From: Pipra filicauda
Taxonomy: Eukaryota > Chordata > Aves > Passeriformes > Pipridae
NCBI RefSeq assembly: GCF_003945595.2
Contig: NW_024104365.1
Coordinates: 8,589,049-8,653,048, forward strand
Length of the DNA: 64,000 bases
Direction: 5' to 3'
The notes under the pieces were generated by a model. It was given only the letters and a program-made list of their open reading frames with translations. It searched no databases and had not been told where the DNA came from. The position numbers and the translations under genes are program-made. Numbering within the stretch: position 1 is the stretch's first letter; each line of letters starts with the position of its first letter. Below, piece by piece: positions 1-13,727 of the stretch.

Positions 1-372
1 TCAGGAGGATATTTGTTTAGAGGTTTCCTGATGAAAAATAATTTTCCTAGCAAATACCTGGAATCCACAGGTTTATCCATGCTTGGCTATCACTGAGGTG
101 ATGCTTGTTTGTTTATGTTTTCACCTGAACCAGGTCGTACATGGTGTTGTACAGGTGGTGATTCTTGGGGAGCTGGACACAAATAGTGTGAGTCAACCTC
201 TCTGTGCTACTTATCTGTGGAGGCCACAAGACCCAAACCTCTGTGAGCCTTGACTTTGAGCTGAATTTACAGTTAATTTGTCTTATCCAAGTGAGTAGCC
301 TCATAGATTTGCGTGGGAGGACTTGAGTGAATTTTGCAGTTATCACCAGGCAGTGCTGTTATATAGAACCCC
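1..372. other. Unannotated intergenic DNA
   Basis: Low-CpG unique sequence with no supported gene, no recognisable repeat and no motif cluster that I could see. Confidence 0.5.
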
Positions 373-468
373 AGAATGGTTTGGGTTGGAAGGGACCTTA
401 AAGATCATCTCATTCCAACCCCCTGGCATGGGTAGGGACACCTTCCACTAGACCAGGTTACTCTAAGT
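373..468 (-). repeat. CR1 LINE fragment (3' end)
   Basis: Antisense CR1 3' end beginning cagaatggtttgggttggaa. It is truncated right after gaccaggtt, leaving about 95 bases. Confidence 0.9.
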
Positions 469-689
469 AATGTGGGGCTCATGCACACTTGGGTGGAATT
501 GGTCATGGTGTCCAACATCTGATTCACCTTTACCTTTACAGAGGTCCAAGCCCTGGTTACCTCATTGTGGGATGTAGGTGTAGGGATGCTGACCTGATCT
601 CAGGAGCCCTAAAACTGTCCTTACCACAGCCCAAATTTATGTGGACATCTGAAGGACTGGGTATCTAAACCTGCTGGAGCAGGATAGAC

Positions 690-865
690 CAGGAATGTCC
701 TGGGCTGCAACTGCCCCATCCCTGGAAGTGTTCAAGGCCAGGTTGGATGGGGCTTGGAGCAACCTGGGATAGTGGAAGATGTCCCTGTCCATAGCAGAGT
801 TTAGAACTGGATGATCTTTAAGGTCCCTTCAAACCCAAACCATTTCCCTAATTCTTCTCTACATG
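690..865 (+). repeat. CR1 LINE fragment
   Basis: Sense CR1 with ccatccctggaagtgttcaa and ggttggatggggcttggagc, ending in the CR1 3' motif caaacccaaaccatt. It forms an inverted pair with the minus copy at 373-468, so transcripts crossing both could fold back. Confidence 0.9.
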
Positions 866-1424
866 GTGTAACTTCCCCAGAAGGATATTGTGGTTTTCCA
901 GAGTTTTTCATGGCCACAGTTGAACACACTTTCTACTATGAGGAAAGTGTTTTGGTTTTTTTGTTGGTTTGTTTTTTTTTTCCATCAGGAAATCCCCTAA
1001 AATCCCGTCAATTTTGGTTTGAAAGCAAAAAGTAAGGGAGTAGCTGTCAGCAGAAGGTTCATTCATCTTAAAAGAAAAGAAAGAAATTCCAGTCAAATTA
1101 AATAATAAAAGAGGTGATAAAAGTCACCTGCTTTCTAACTCCAGGTTTCTGTTTCTTTTTAAATCAGATCAGTGTGTTAAAGATATTCAGTCTTGGATTT
1201 TTTGTGGAATTTTTGGGCCAGATCTGTGTCTGCTTCTTATGGGAAGAGGGAAACCAATCCAATCACTGTCATTTCATGATGATGGATATCCCTTTTCACT
1301 ATCCAGTCTCAGAGGAAGTAGATTTCCCTTGGGTTTTACAGGAGGGAAAATAAAAGCAGAAGACTTTCCTAAAGTTCCCCAGGAGATGAGGGAGAGGGCT
1401 GGGAGGATAAGCAGAATATCCCAT
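866..1424. other. Unannotated intergenic DNA
   Basis: T-rich and A-rich runs near 950-985 and 1070-1110. No gene, no repeat family recognised. Confidence 0.5.
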
Positions 1425-1572
1425 CTATCCCTGCCCTCTAGCAGTTTGAAGCCATTCCCTGTGTCCTGTCCCTCCAGGCCCTTGTCCCAAGTCCCTCTCC
1501 AGCTCTCTTGGAGCCCTTTTACACACTGGAAGGGGCTCTAAGGTCTCCTTGGAACCTTCTCTTCTTGAGATT
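1425..1572 (-). repeat. CR1 LINE internal fragment
   Basis: Antisense CR1 segment around gtttgaagccattccctgtg and agtccctctccagctctctt. It lacks the 3' tail, so it is an internal remnant. Confidence 0.8.
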
Positions 1573-1574
1573 GC

Positions 1575-4500
1575 TGCAATTCCCAGCTGACCAAGGAGCA
1601 TGACTCTTCTTGGAAGGATGTCCAGGTCCAATGAGGAAGGATCTATTTTGGTGGTGGTTTATTTTGATGTTGCCAGAGACAGCAGGATGGTGCAAGGAGT
1701 TGGGCTGCAAGACCCCTCAATTAAGGATAAATATAAAAAACATGCATGTGGGCAAAATGGACAGTGGTTAATTTGGTTTCAGGAACTCCAAACAGCTCCA
1801 TGTCCAAGACTGAGTTTGGAATTTTGGGAACAGGCACGTCACACAGTGGAAATGCAGAGCTGATAAAGCTGGGTGAGTGAGAAGTGCAGTTCTTGGCAGA
1901 GCCAACTGCACTGCAAAGCCTGGGACACATAAGCAAGGAGCGTGGAAGAGGTTTACGAAACCTTGAGACAAGGGAGGACTTGGAGGAAACCTGGATAAAA
2001 CTGTGTGAATAACCCTGGGATGAGACACTAATGGAAAATCCAAGGATAAAAGAAGTTTCTTATTAAAGGGCTACCCTAATTAAACACGAGCACTGATCTC
2101 ACCACGGCATGAAAAGGATCAGATGGAAGTAGGAGCTGAGGAGTTGTTTGGTGCTGGACCAACATCTCCTGCTTCCTCCAAACTGGAAGCCCCTATAACC
2201 AAGACAGAGACTTTGCTGAAGGGGGAGAAAGAGGTCAAACCTCTAAAAAGTCCCTTCCAACGCAAACTATTTTCTGATTTTATGAAAATAAGAGGAGGGG
2301 CTTGCCCAGGGCTAAGCAGTGAGTCAGTGGTGGAGTCGGTGAGAGGGGCTGAGGTCTCTTGGCTCCTGCTGGTTGTCCCAACCTGGCTCAGGACCCAGAG
2401 AGAAGTAGAGACAGTAAACAACTAATGGGGTTGGTGGTTTTGATTCCTTCCCTTTCATGACACTCTTGAGGGCTAAAACATGAGAATGGACCTGGATCTT
2501 TCAACTGAAAGGTTGGTTGCTGCTCCAGCGACAAACTTCGCTGAGGTTTGTAGGAGATTTTGGGAGATCCTCCCTAAAACCAAAATCAAGATATCCAGGA
2601 AACGTGCCTATTTTGTGGCTTTCCCATTGCTGTTCCCGTTGTATGGTTGTGTGGAGAGTGACGGGCTGTTTTTTGACAAATCTTCCTGGTGTTTGATGCA
2701 AGCCCAGGGGAACAGTAAAATGGCAAGTCCTGGCTGTCTCTGCTCCCAGCCTTTCCTTGGAGTTAGATAACAGCAGCAGCAGATAAGAGGAAAAGTGGTT
2801 CTTTAATTCAGTCAGAATTTCACTTAGTGTGAAGGAAAATGTCTAGTGAGAGAATTAGACTAAGCCAGGAAATTGCCTCTTAAACCTGAGCTCTCCTGTG
2901 CTAAAAGTATATTCAGCAGTTTGTGTAAGTACGTATCTACATATCTGTCTTCCCCTACACCACCTTAAAATCCTGGCCTTCTAACAGTGTGGTGGCCAAG
3001 AAATTCTTTAAAACTCATAAAAACAAGCCAATGCAACCTGTACAACTACACAGGCTGGACATTTTGCCGGGTCCCTCCCAAGGTCAAATATTCCCAGGCT
3101 CTGAGGACACCTGAGGGCAACAGAGCCACAATCTCCACTTGTGGAGAGGTGCCCACCCAACCCATAGTGAACTCCATAGAGAGGGGTTTTGGCCAAGCAA
3201 GGCCGAGATGATGCTTTAGGTGGTCCATGACCTACTGGAGCCCAACACGTGGGTGAGAGGGGCTCAACCAAGGCTTTGTGTTGAGCAGAAATCTTATGGG
3301 AGGCTGAGAAGGGATCAAAGTCTTACTCTTGTTGAAGACCTGGATCCCATTTCAGGGAAGAAAGCTCTATCTACCTTGCCACTCCTCTTATTTTTCCATC
3401 CCTGGGTGTTTGCTGGCAGGAAGAAATGTTCTTCCCATCTGGGCAGAAGGATCAGCACATGGGATATCCTTGTGGTTTGGGAAGATCTGCCATGAACAGC
3501 CCTTTCATGGCAAAGTGTTGCTGTACCTTCCCTGCAGTCAGGTGGATTCACATGAAAAGGGTAATTTGGCTTAATAAAAGACCTCTGGGTGTTCCTGTAT
3601 CATCCCAGCTGGGACCTGGCAAATCATTTTCTGTTCTGAGAGAGAGATACGTTCAGATATCTCCTCACAGCCTTTGTGGGGATCTTCCCAGTCTGCATCT
3701 CACTGACAGGTGGTCTCCTGACCCCACTACCAGCATCTCCTGAGGGATCCCTGCAGCTTTGTGCCACTCAGGCCAAGGAAATCAGAAATGTGGTAAGCTG
3801 GTATTAAAACTTGGTTAACTTCCACACTGTTTCTCCACTTCAGGTTCCTGAGCTCAGCTTTAGGATCTTTAGGATAAAGCTGTCGGAAGAAAGAAAACAC
3901 CAGGCAGCCTCTGGGGCATTCCATATCCAAAATGAGTGGTTTTGGTCAGTGATTTACATTTAATTCCTTCAATCCTTTGGCCCTCAGATGCTCCAGGTGG
4001 GAGATTCAGGATGTTTGTGGTCTTGCCTCCTTTTTTTTGTTTCTACTTATACTTGTTATGGAAGTCCAGGTGCTCTTATTTTCATTGGCACTAAAGCAGT
4101 TGTTTCCTGGGACACTGGCATCTAGTTAAAGGTGGCACAGCCCAAGGAGCTATGGGCTCTCTTCTGAGAAATCCTGCTTCATGGCAGTCATCCAATCCTT
4201 TACTAAGCTCCTTTTCTGATTTGCTTTTAGGTTGAAAACTTCTCAGGTTTTGAGATGCCTCAGTATCTCTGTCATCCAATGCAAAGAAGTCCTGGTATGC
4301 TGAGAGCCAGAGATTGCTGCTGCCACACACACGTCAGGATTATTTATTTAATATTATAAACATGAAATGTTTCTTGCTAAGATAAATAATTATATCAGAA
4401 AAATAAGGGTATGGTAGCATATCTTTGGCAGATCACACAGTCTGTGGCCAAGGATTATGCTGAACCTCAAGTGGGGATTTTGTTGGTTTTTTTTTTTATT

Positions 4501-6079
4501 CTGTAATTTTTTGCCATCACTTGTTTGAACTTTTAGCATACCCAATGTCCTGTGGACATCTCCACTAGGCTGAAAAGATGCTTCCAGGCAACTTGTTGCA
4601 ACCCCTGGGGCTAATGTAAAACCAGGGGACATTCTCCCTGCACCAAGTAAGGAAAGGTAAAGTGGAGCTTGCCTGTGAGCTGATGCTGAGATAGCAGTGC
4701 AGTATCTGAACAGGTAACACCCAATTACAACAGAACTGTGTTGACTTACACTTTCCCTTATCAGAAGAATCAGGTATTCATGTAAATCACAAAAGGGTTT
4801 GATGGATGCCAGTTCACTTTGAGCCCCACACCAAGGAACAAGAGCCTAGTTAAACAAAATGTATGTTGCCCTTATCTTTAAGCTGTGACTATTGCTATGA
4901 AATAAAAAACTATAAAAGAAAGTGCCTTATCGTGGGGGTTATAATTCTTTAATGTTCTCCAGGGGATGTTCCTGTGCTGGAATCAGACCCTTGGGACCAC
5001 TTGCTGAGCCCCACAGAAGTAATTTTCTCTCAGACAGATGATCTTTCCTTATCATGTGTTGCCTTGGCAATAAAAACAGGCTCTTTCTTGAGATGCATGT
5101 TTAGACTGAGTTGGGTGAAAAAAAAAAAAGAAAGGAAAAAAAGGGGCAGCTAAATTGGTCTTAATTCTGATGCTTCGCTGAAAGTAAACAATGAGGTCGA
5201 GGGACAATCTTCATTAGCCCCTCCTGGGCCTGGAAGTGTGGCATGGAAAGCACATGTGGAAAGGAGCCCTCAGACAGCTGTGCTGGAGCCTAGTTCCAAG
5301 CTCAGTCTGATGGCCACGGATAATCAGTGTCTCTTATCACGTTTACTGGGAGATGGGTGATGCCAATAAAACCGAGTCAGGCTGAGTGCACTTAGTGGAG
5401 CCAAAAAGCTGGTTGTTAATAGATGCCTATGGCTCATGGCTCGGGAAAACCAGCTGGTCCCCCTCTCTCTTGAGGTGCTGGTGGGGCCTCAGATTTGGGT
5501 TATTCATAGATTTCCTTTGGGGCACTGGAGATCCTGAGTTGTGCCATCAACAATGGGCACGATACACATAATTTTATTGGTATTTAGTCATATTATGCAG
5601 TGTACAGGTGCTCTGTTTGAGATCAAGACCTTACTAGCATGACATCTGGAAGCTCCAAGGGTGACAGTAAAATCAAGCTGGTGCTTTGCACTATGGATAT
5701 GCTGAGCCCTGACTTTGCCAAACATGGAAAACTGAAATCTATGACTTGTGACAGTGGTGGACTGTGTTCGTACCTCCTTCCTCCAAACTGAAAGTAGTGG
5801 CAGTTAGGAGATATCAGCGGAAAAAGATGAGACCAAAGTGAGTTTGCAGTGATTTTCCCATGATACACTCCCTCTGCCTCTAGAAAATAGCAAGTGATGG
5901 ATATCTAGAACCAGATTTGATATAAAAGTGTTTAAATCCTTATCTTCACTTTATTTTTTCCTTTAGAAACATCTGTGTATCTAAAGCCTTGTCTGCTTCT
6001 TCTGCATCCAAGTAGTTTAACAGGAATTTTACAGCTCCCTACAACACTCACCTTCTGTAGGACACAGTCCTGTCTTGGA
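1575..6079. other. Intergenic DNA without genes
   Basis: About 4.5 kb with no CR1 and no supported exon. Contents worth naming are a poly-T run near 4487-4498, an A-rich run near 5119-5151 and the GATA-site cluster at 4757-5340. Open frames here are short and of no recognisable family. Confidence 0.5.
4757..5340. promoter_or_regulatory. Candidate enhancer with clustered GATA sites
   Basis: Four exact WGATAAR sites lie at 4757-4763, 4871-4877, 5048-5054 and 5333-5339 (all read CTTATCA or CTTATCT on the plus strand). Weaker sites are at 4926-4931 (CTTATC) and 5319-5323 (GATAA). A fork-head/SOX-like GTAAACAATG is at 5184-5193. Chance would give well under one WGATAAR site in 580 bases. There is no CR1 here. 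Function is inferred only from motif density. Confidence 0.4.
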
Positions 6080-6340
6080 GATCACAGAATCACAGAATAT
6101 GCTGAGTTGGAAGGGACCCACAAAGATCATCAAGTCCAACCCTTAGCCCTGCACAGGACCATCCCCAAGAGTCACACCCTGTACCCCAGAGGATCATCTA
6201 AATGTTCCTTGAGCTCTGTCAGGCTTGGTGCTGTGACCACTGCCCTGGGGAGTCTGTTCGGTGCCCAACCACCCTCTGGGGGAAGGACCTTTTTCTAATA
6301 TCCAGCCTAAACCTCCCCTGACACAACTTCAGGGATCTTA
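6080..6340 (-). repeat. CR1 LINE fragment (divergent subfamily)
   Basis: Antisense CR1 starting atcacagaatcacagaatat then gctgagttggaagggaccca. This head differs from the commoner gggttggaagggacc type. About 260 bases of the 3' region remain, to acctcccctgacacaacttc. Confidence 0.9.
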
Positions 6341-6794
6341 CAGCTTAAATAAATTTATGTCTTTCTATAACCTGATGATTTAAGCAGGTTAGTTGATTGA
6401 TCAATACATAGTGTAATAGAACCTTAAGATCCAGTATCAAAAGGACAGGACCCAGATGTGAATGGCAGGCAGTTTTCCAGCTGCTTACTCTCCCTGCAGA
6501 CTCCCAGACTCCAGTGAATGCCTCCCACATCTCCACAGCAATCACTTCCCCCGCCTGCTTTGGAGGGAGCCTCGGACACTGGGTCCTTGATCCAGCAATG
6601 TTGAAGGTCCTTCCTTGTGCCTGTGTGAGTCTGAGCATGTAAAACTCCTCAGGGCCAGGCTGCATCCCTCCATGATCCATATCCAGCAGAGGTGGGAGAG
6701 CTCTGGTTCTTATTTTGATGGAGGGGCCACAGTGTGAGCTGAGAGCAGGAATCCCCCTTCCCCCAGGCAGACTGGAGTGCCTGACACAGATACT
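6341..6794. other. Unannotated intergenic DNA
   Basis: Unique sequence. A 151-codon minus-strand open frame spans it, but it shows no domain I recognise and no splice context; I treat it as chance. Confidence 0.45.
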
Positions 6795-7016
6795 AATCAC
6801 AGAATCATAGAAGGGTTTGGGTTGGAAGGGACTTTAAAACTCACCTGGTTCCAACTCCCTGCCATGGGCAGAGACACCTTCCACTATCCCAGGTTGTTCC
6901 AAGCCCTGTCCAACCTGGCCTTGAACATTTCCAGGGATGGGGCAGCCACAGCTTCTCTGGACAACCTGTGCCAAGGCCTCACCACCCTCATAGGGGAGGA
7001 TTTCCTCCTAAAAGCT
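6795..7016 (-). repeat. CR1 LINE fragment
   Basis: Antisense CR1 3' end with intact head (aatcacagaatcatagaagg), then ccatgggcagagacacc and gggatggggcagccacagct. About 220 bases. Confidence 0.92.
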
Positions 7017-10000
7017 GGGATTTTGAGAGGAAATCACTTTACACTTTCACCAGCGGCCTTCTCCTTTCCTTACTAATGCTCCCTAAGCCCACCATCACTT
7101 CTGAACCCCTAAACTCTAGTGAATACCCTTTATTACAGGGTGCACAACAAGTGTTGGAGACTTTAAACTGGTTTTGGAGAAAAATAGCAGGACTGCCCTT
7201 AAGGTACACCCCAGAAGGAGGCCAGGTGGCCTCTGCAGAGGCTTTGCAGAATTATTTCCCACCTCTGAGGTCCTCATTTGTTGGAGCACATGCCACCATT
7301 TGAACCTCCTTCCCATTTCACTGCAGCACTAGACCTGAAATCCTGTACCCAGGTGCAGAGACCTGGTGAACCCACGACTTCAACCTGCAAAAAGGGGACC
7401 AGGAAAGCAGCTGGTGGAGAAGGGTAGTGGCCTGTGAGTGTGTGACCATCAGAATGGGAGGGGGCTCAGCTGCAGGTGTGCAAATACAGCTCATCCCTGA
7501 GAGCTGGGAACACAGGGATGCTGCCTTTACCTCTTGACCTCTTGCTACCTGCCTTGAGCATCCACATGCTCTGAGTTCAAGCACATCCCAGCCAGCCTGG
7601 ATGGGTCCCACACCACAGGAAATGACAATTCTACTTGGGAGCCCTGTGATGGGCTGCTGCTTCCCCAAAAACCACATTTCCACCCATCCCCACAGAAGTG
7701 CAGTCACCTGAATGCATCTGCACCCACCACAGGATTTTGTGCCAGCACATCCCCATCATCTGGGCAGCTTGTATAGCTACTGCTCACAGAGGGTCAGGTC
7801 AGAACCCCTCTCAAACAGAAGATTTAGATTCCATAAAACCTGTGGTCTAACACATCTAGTGAGTCTCCCGCCACCTCATATTTGTTGCAGAAACATCCTT
7901 CATCATGCTGGTCGAGGTAGTTTTTCTCAGCATCCTCTGCCAGCGGTGCTCCATGTGTCACTCAGCAGCCAAAAATCTCACAAGAGCTCATGGCCCACCT
8001 CACTCCCTCTCTGCCTTTCACGCTTGTAGCTTCTGTGGCCTCCTTGCTTTATTTCTCTGGCAAGGGACGTAAAAATAGCTCGTGCGAAAATTATTTATTT
8101 TGTATTAATAGCTCAGAGTCAAAGCCTCAGCAGACACTTGGGATAAACAGGATCACTCAAAATACAGTTGTTTGAAATCAGAGCTTTGCTCTGACCCTGG
8201 GATTTTTAACCAAAGCCAGAAAAACTGTGTATATAGAACCCCTTATTATTTCCCTCCGTTAATCCACAGTACAACAAGCCTTGCTTGTAGCCAAAGGACT
8301 TTGCCCAGGACGATTAAGGCAACATTTCATTCAGGCAGTTGCACATTTGGTTGTATAGGTGGTCGAGATGTAAAATAATCCTCCCTATCTGACTAATAAC
8401 CCCCTTTGCACTTCCAATGCAATTTGTATCCAAGCACATCCCACTTCTCCTCAGCCGTTCCTCTCCTTTCATTCGCCTGCTCAAAAAGTATATTTTTAAG
8501 TGCAGGCAGCTGCTGAGTGAAAAACTGTGTTTTGGAATAAGTTTTCTGGGTTTGTTTTCTTGAGAAAGAAAGAAAACCAGTACTTTTGTTTTTTTGGTTT
8601 TCTGGTTTCCCTTCCTCTTTCTTTTGTTTTCTTTTACTCCCTGTCCTGCACACTCAGTTTCCAGATAAAAGGAAGAAAAAGGGGAAATAAAACAAGTGAG
8701 TTTATATTTTGCTCTGTCTTCAGCATGGTTTTCCTCTCTTCCCTTTTTTCCCCCCAAATAACAGAAATATTCCCAGCTGAGAATTAGGGCACCTCAGCTC
8801 ATTTAAATTATTGAGAGCATTAATGAATCCAGCTCCAACTTGCTACTGATGGATTAAATAAAGGGGAGGAACAGTTGATACAGGGGTTAATACGGACCTT
8901 GAGAAACCCAGATTCAAGTTCACGAACTTCTTTACTGACTCTGGATCATCTTGTGGCTACTTTTTGTTGTGTTTCCTTGTGAAATGGGGGTGTCAGCTCA
9001 CTCCCCAAGAGCAGCACAAGGGATCCCTTGCAGGATATTGCACCCTGACAGTGCAGCCAAAGCAGAGACAATCAGGCAGGGTTGCTCTGATGAAGGTACC
9101 CCAAATTTTTCCCCTTTGTAAAACTTCATTATTCCATCTTTAGGTCTCAATTTAAAAGGCTTTCAAGGGGTGAGCACTGGCTTTGCCGGACACTCCCTCC
9201 CACCCTGCAGCATCTCTGAGGAAATCAGATCCAGGCTGAGCCTTCGTGCTCGCTACAGCCCTTGGAAAGCCTCAGCTTGAGGCTTCCCCTGCCCCAGCCC
9301 CGCTGTTATAATCACACATTGTTCCCGGTCGCTGCCTCGTCGTGTAACAGCACTTGGAAAATGTCAAATGTGGGAGTCCGGCAGCCTTAGGTTGGAGCAA
9401 AAAACTCCCAAACATATTTGGAGGGCTGCCAGCACTTTGCAAACCCTCTGCAAACTCAGATAAGGGGCGACCTTGCAGCCTTGCAGGGTAGGCCAGGAGT
9501 TTATAAACCTTCCATTTGCTTGGGTTGAGCTTTCTCAATATTGTGATCATCCCGTCCCTTCCCAGCATCTCCCGGTGCCGAGGGGTGGGAAGGCAACAGG
9601 CGAAAGCAGGGGCTGCTGGTGATGGTGATGGAGACATCAGTGTCCAAGGTGCAAGAACCCTCTGGAGATGTGATGTCCTGAGCTGGTGGGGGCAGAATCC
9701 TTCCCCCCACCCCGTGCTCAGAGAGGCAGAGGCTGCCTGGGGCTGGATCTGCCACAACCACGTGAGCAAACCCAGTGCCCAGAGCTGGAGGTTACAGACG
9801 TTGTCCCAAAAAAACCCCTCCTTCTGGATTTGCAGCAAAAGATGTTCCTAAAAACGTGGCTGGGGAAGGGTGGCAAGGAGGAGGGGGAGGTAGGGTCGAG
9901 TTTGGGCCTTCATTTTGAACCATAACGAAATCTAAACATTTTGAAATTCTTCCCCAAATGACAAATAATGTCAAATACTGAGATAGCACCGGGCTGGATT

Positions 10001-13000
10001 TGAGCCGTGAGGCACCTTCTTATAGTCCTGACTTCTGATAAAAAGGATGGAACAGAGTCAGGAAAACTTTCCTCTCCTTCCCCTCATTATTTTTCTTTTT
10101 TTTTTTTTTTTTGCAGCCTCAGTGAAATCAGCAATGTCTCCTGAAATGTTCCAGTTTGGTTGGGAGAGCCTTTCCCAGCAGGAAATGTTTCCCTCTGGGT
10201 TTTCCTGGCCAGCTCTGGCTGACTGCACGTTCCCAACCCGCTGCTGTCAGGCTGAAGGTCCAGCCTGGGCACGGCAGCCCAGATTAGGGTGGGCTAAGAT
10301 CCCCTGTCCCCACAAAAATCAGCTCTCAGGGGGATGATACCTGAATCCCCATTAATTAACAGGGTTAATTAGCTCAGAGGCAGCACAGTAGCTGTGTAAG
10401 TGAAGGATGTGTGTCCTTAAGACAGTGTTATTAGTATTTTTCCCCCTCTTTTCTCATTTGCTTTAAACTTGAGACTTTCTGGAAAAACTTTATAGGTCAG
10501 TTAACCAGTATTTATACATTTTTGGTCCATGAATAATTCACAAGTCCCATCCCTACTGCATAGCTGTATGTGGCTGGATTATTTCCCACCCATCCATATA
10601 TCATCTAGTGAATTCAGGCTCTTTTGGGGACTGTTTGCAGTTTGTTTCTTACCTGCAAACATATTTGTCTTGTCTCCAGGTCAAATAAATCCTACAAAAA
10701 TGTCAGTGCATGAATTACCTGTGAACTATTTACCCTCTGCTTCCCACCTGGGAGCCCCTGAGCTCCCCAATGCACCTGAAACACCACAAAAGTGTGGGGG
10801 TAAAGCAGGATAAATGGCCAGAAAAGCATCCAGGAGGATTCTTTCATCTTTTTTATAGTATCAAGAGCTGTTTTCCTGGGTGAATTCTTAGCTCCCAAAC
10901 CTATGGAAGCTCGATGCTTTTATGGGAAAAAATACTCTCAGCTCTCTTTTGGCAAACTGGACTTTTCCTAGTTGTCCTCAGTCTATGTCAGTGAATGAGT
11001 TTGTTGTTTGGCTCCTGAATTTGAAAAAAAATCCTGCTGTTATTATGGTTTTTATCTTCCTGTTTCTTCTTCCACTGTGCCCTGTGGATGGCTCAGTGTC
11101 TCAGCCCTCTTTGGGCAAAGTGCACACAGGGATAATAAACCCCAGCCTATTGGGACATGGAAACAACTCCTTCCTTACTTTCCTTTCAGGAAAAGGTGTA
11201 GAAAAGACCTATATCCTCTAACTCCAGATCCCCATGTGCTGTCAACCTGAGGGGGGGAGATGATACAGATTAAGGAAACAAATACCCCAAGTTATGTTTT
11301 TTAATACTCTTGAGGATGGCAAGTCCATCCTGACTCCAGGTTAAACCATGGAGGGTCTCCAAAGGGAAGAGGCCATCTCCAGTCAGACCTGGCTGCAGAC
11401 ACCTGTTTGTCCCCTTGTCCAAATCATCCTGTCTTGTCACCCTTTTTTATTTTCTTCTTTCTCCTCCCCTTTTTTTCTTGTCTGCCCTCTCTGGAGCATT
11501 CAGCAGTTAATATCCTTCTGCCTCCAATTGTGCTTGGAGAGGTGTAACGTTTGATAAGCCCCATTTAACTTGGCTGTACTACATTGTTTAAATAATTCAA
11601 ATACAGATTGGCCCTTTAGAAGGATTTCTGCTCTATTGACCCTGCTGGTCATGAGTTACCAGGAAGTTAGGGAGGGGCTTCTAGAGCTGAAAGCCTAGAA
11701 AAAAAAAAATCAATTCCAACCCTTTAGTGCCCCAATCACACCCCATTATTCCTGGGTAATTGCAGACCTGCTTTGCTGTTAACTCTTTGGGAACAATACA
11801 GCCTTTGATGGGAAGAGGGGAAGCAAGAAGGTTTTCTTCTCCAGCAGGGTCCTAATCTGCATGGACAGTGTCATGTCCTTATCACTAGGGTTTGGATGAA
11901 TAATTATTTACAGGTAGAAGTGTCAAATTGCTTGGCAGGTTGTTTATTTTTCCCCCCTTCCTTCTTAATACCTGGTTTGCTGGAGGTTGTTTGAACTGCA
12001 GAATTCATAACACTTTTTTTTTCCTGCTTATATCTCTCTTTCTCTGTGCATTGAGTCATCAGGAATAAGGATGGGATCCTCTAGTATGGTTAGTCTTTAT
12101 TAGTGCTTGCCTTTCACGCAGGGACCCCACCAGGTCCCTTTACTGCACAGAGATGTGGCAAATCCTACTCAAGAAGTTGTGGAAGAGTAAGAAAAGAAGT
12201 GGCCATGTAGGAGTAGGACAATGCAACCAGATGGTTGGTCCTGAGCACATGATGTCCTCACTGCACCTGGTTCAGGAGGGGTTTACTCTGGTCCCACAGA
12301 AAACAGACCCATGAGCAGCTGTAGTCCATCTTTTGAAGGAATCCAGGTTTTTAGGCACAGTTGGATCTGAGGGGGGAAATCCAACAAGCTCAAAACATGG
12401 ACTGGAATGTGGTGATGTTTCAGAAATTAACTGATTCAATCCCAAAAAGATGTTCCTGATTCTTTGACAATTAAAGGAACCCAAAATTTTGCTCACCTAT
12501 AAACACCAGCTGATTGTCAAATAAGAAGACAGATGTCCTTTGCCTTCTGCACTGTCCTTAGCAGGTGAAACCTGCTCTAACAAGAAGGGGTTTGTGATCC
12601 TGGTGCCTTTGGCTTGTGAGACCCATGGAGCCAAGCCTGGGAGATTTCATTAATTGGGTTAGGAACCCAAATGCAAATATAAATAATACCCCAAATCCCA
12701 CCTCTCAGGTGGTGCCTTCTGTCTTCATTCAAGCTTCTTCAGCTCATGCTCCTCCTTCTTGACGCAAGGTCAACAGGACAGGACCCAGGGCTAGAGACTT
12801 CTCAGGACATGATGCACAAAAAATCCATCCTTCCTTCCTGGTACAGGAAGGCTAAAAGTCATCCACCCTGTCATCCAGTCCAATCTGGCCTGGGGCAAAA
12901 GCCACAGCCTCACCCTGTCACTCAAAGTGGCTCCTGGGGTGGCACTGGTGGAGGAGATGCCAACCTGGGTGGAAAACATCAGGGAACTGACCACACTTGT

Positions 13001-13727
13001 TGAGGCAGCTCAGTCTCCACCCCTTTTACAAATGGGCACCTTATCACTGGGCACTGTTTTTCCAGAAACAGGGGACAGAGGACAGGGAGGGGCAGCATCA
13101 TCCTCCACTCCAGGTCACCACACGAGAAGCTACTCAGAGTCCACTCCCAGGATGGATGGGATTCTTGGCCAATCTCATCCTCCTGGGAGGCCATTCCAGA
13201 GCCTCAGTCCTCTGTAGGAGCCATCTTCTAATGCCCATCTGGCATTTCCCAGGCTCACATGTGTCTTACAGCACTGCAGCATCACTGGTACCTTCCTGAA
13301 GGGTCTTTTTGTTGTCTGTCTACATTCGATTGACTTGTTGATCCAGGCTGTGTATTTCAGGTATAGACAAGGATTAGGAGACATCTCAGGGTAAAGGAAT
13401 GAAGCCATGTCCATCCTGGCCAGCTTAATTAACACTTAATGCAGCAGGGGATGTTTTCCTGGGGTGTCTGTCACCAGTGTCTTGCAGGGGATGTTACAGA
13501 GCACGAGTCTAAATTTGGTGTGCTAAGTTGTCCTTGGGAAATGTCACTGTCTCTTCCCTGGAGGAAAGAGAGGCTTATGGAGGCCCTACAGACACTCTCT
13601 GGCTAATTTAACTGGCTAAACTAACAAGAGCCTGAAAACCTTCCTCAGGCTGATGCCTCAAGGCAGGAACACACTTCTCTGCACAGCGCAGAGACTGAAA
13701 CACCCAACAGTAAGGGAGGAGGGACAT
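7017..13727. other. Long CR1-free intergenic block
   Basis: About 6.7 kb without CR1, among the longest such intervals here. It has poly-T runs near 10096-10112 and 12007-12022. I could not support any exon. The 188-codon minus-strand frame at 9272-9838 has no recognisable domain. Absence of repeats over this length is compatible with regulatory constraint but does not prove it. Confidence 0.45.

Noticed and set aside
9272..9838. 188-codon minus-strand open frame
   Set aside because: Overlapped by open frames in other registers and without a recognisable domain; treated as chance.
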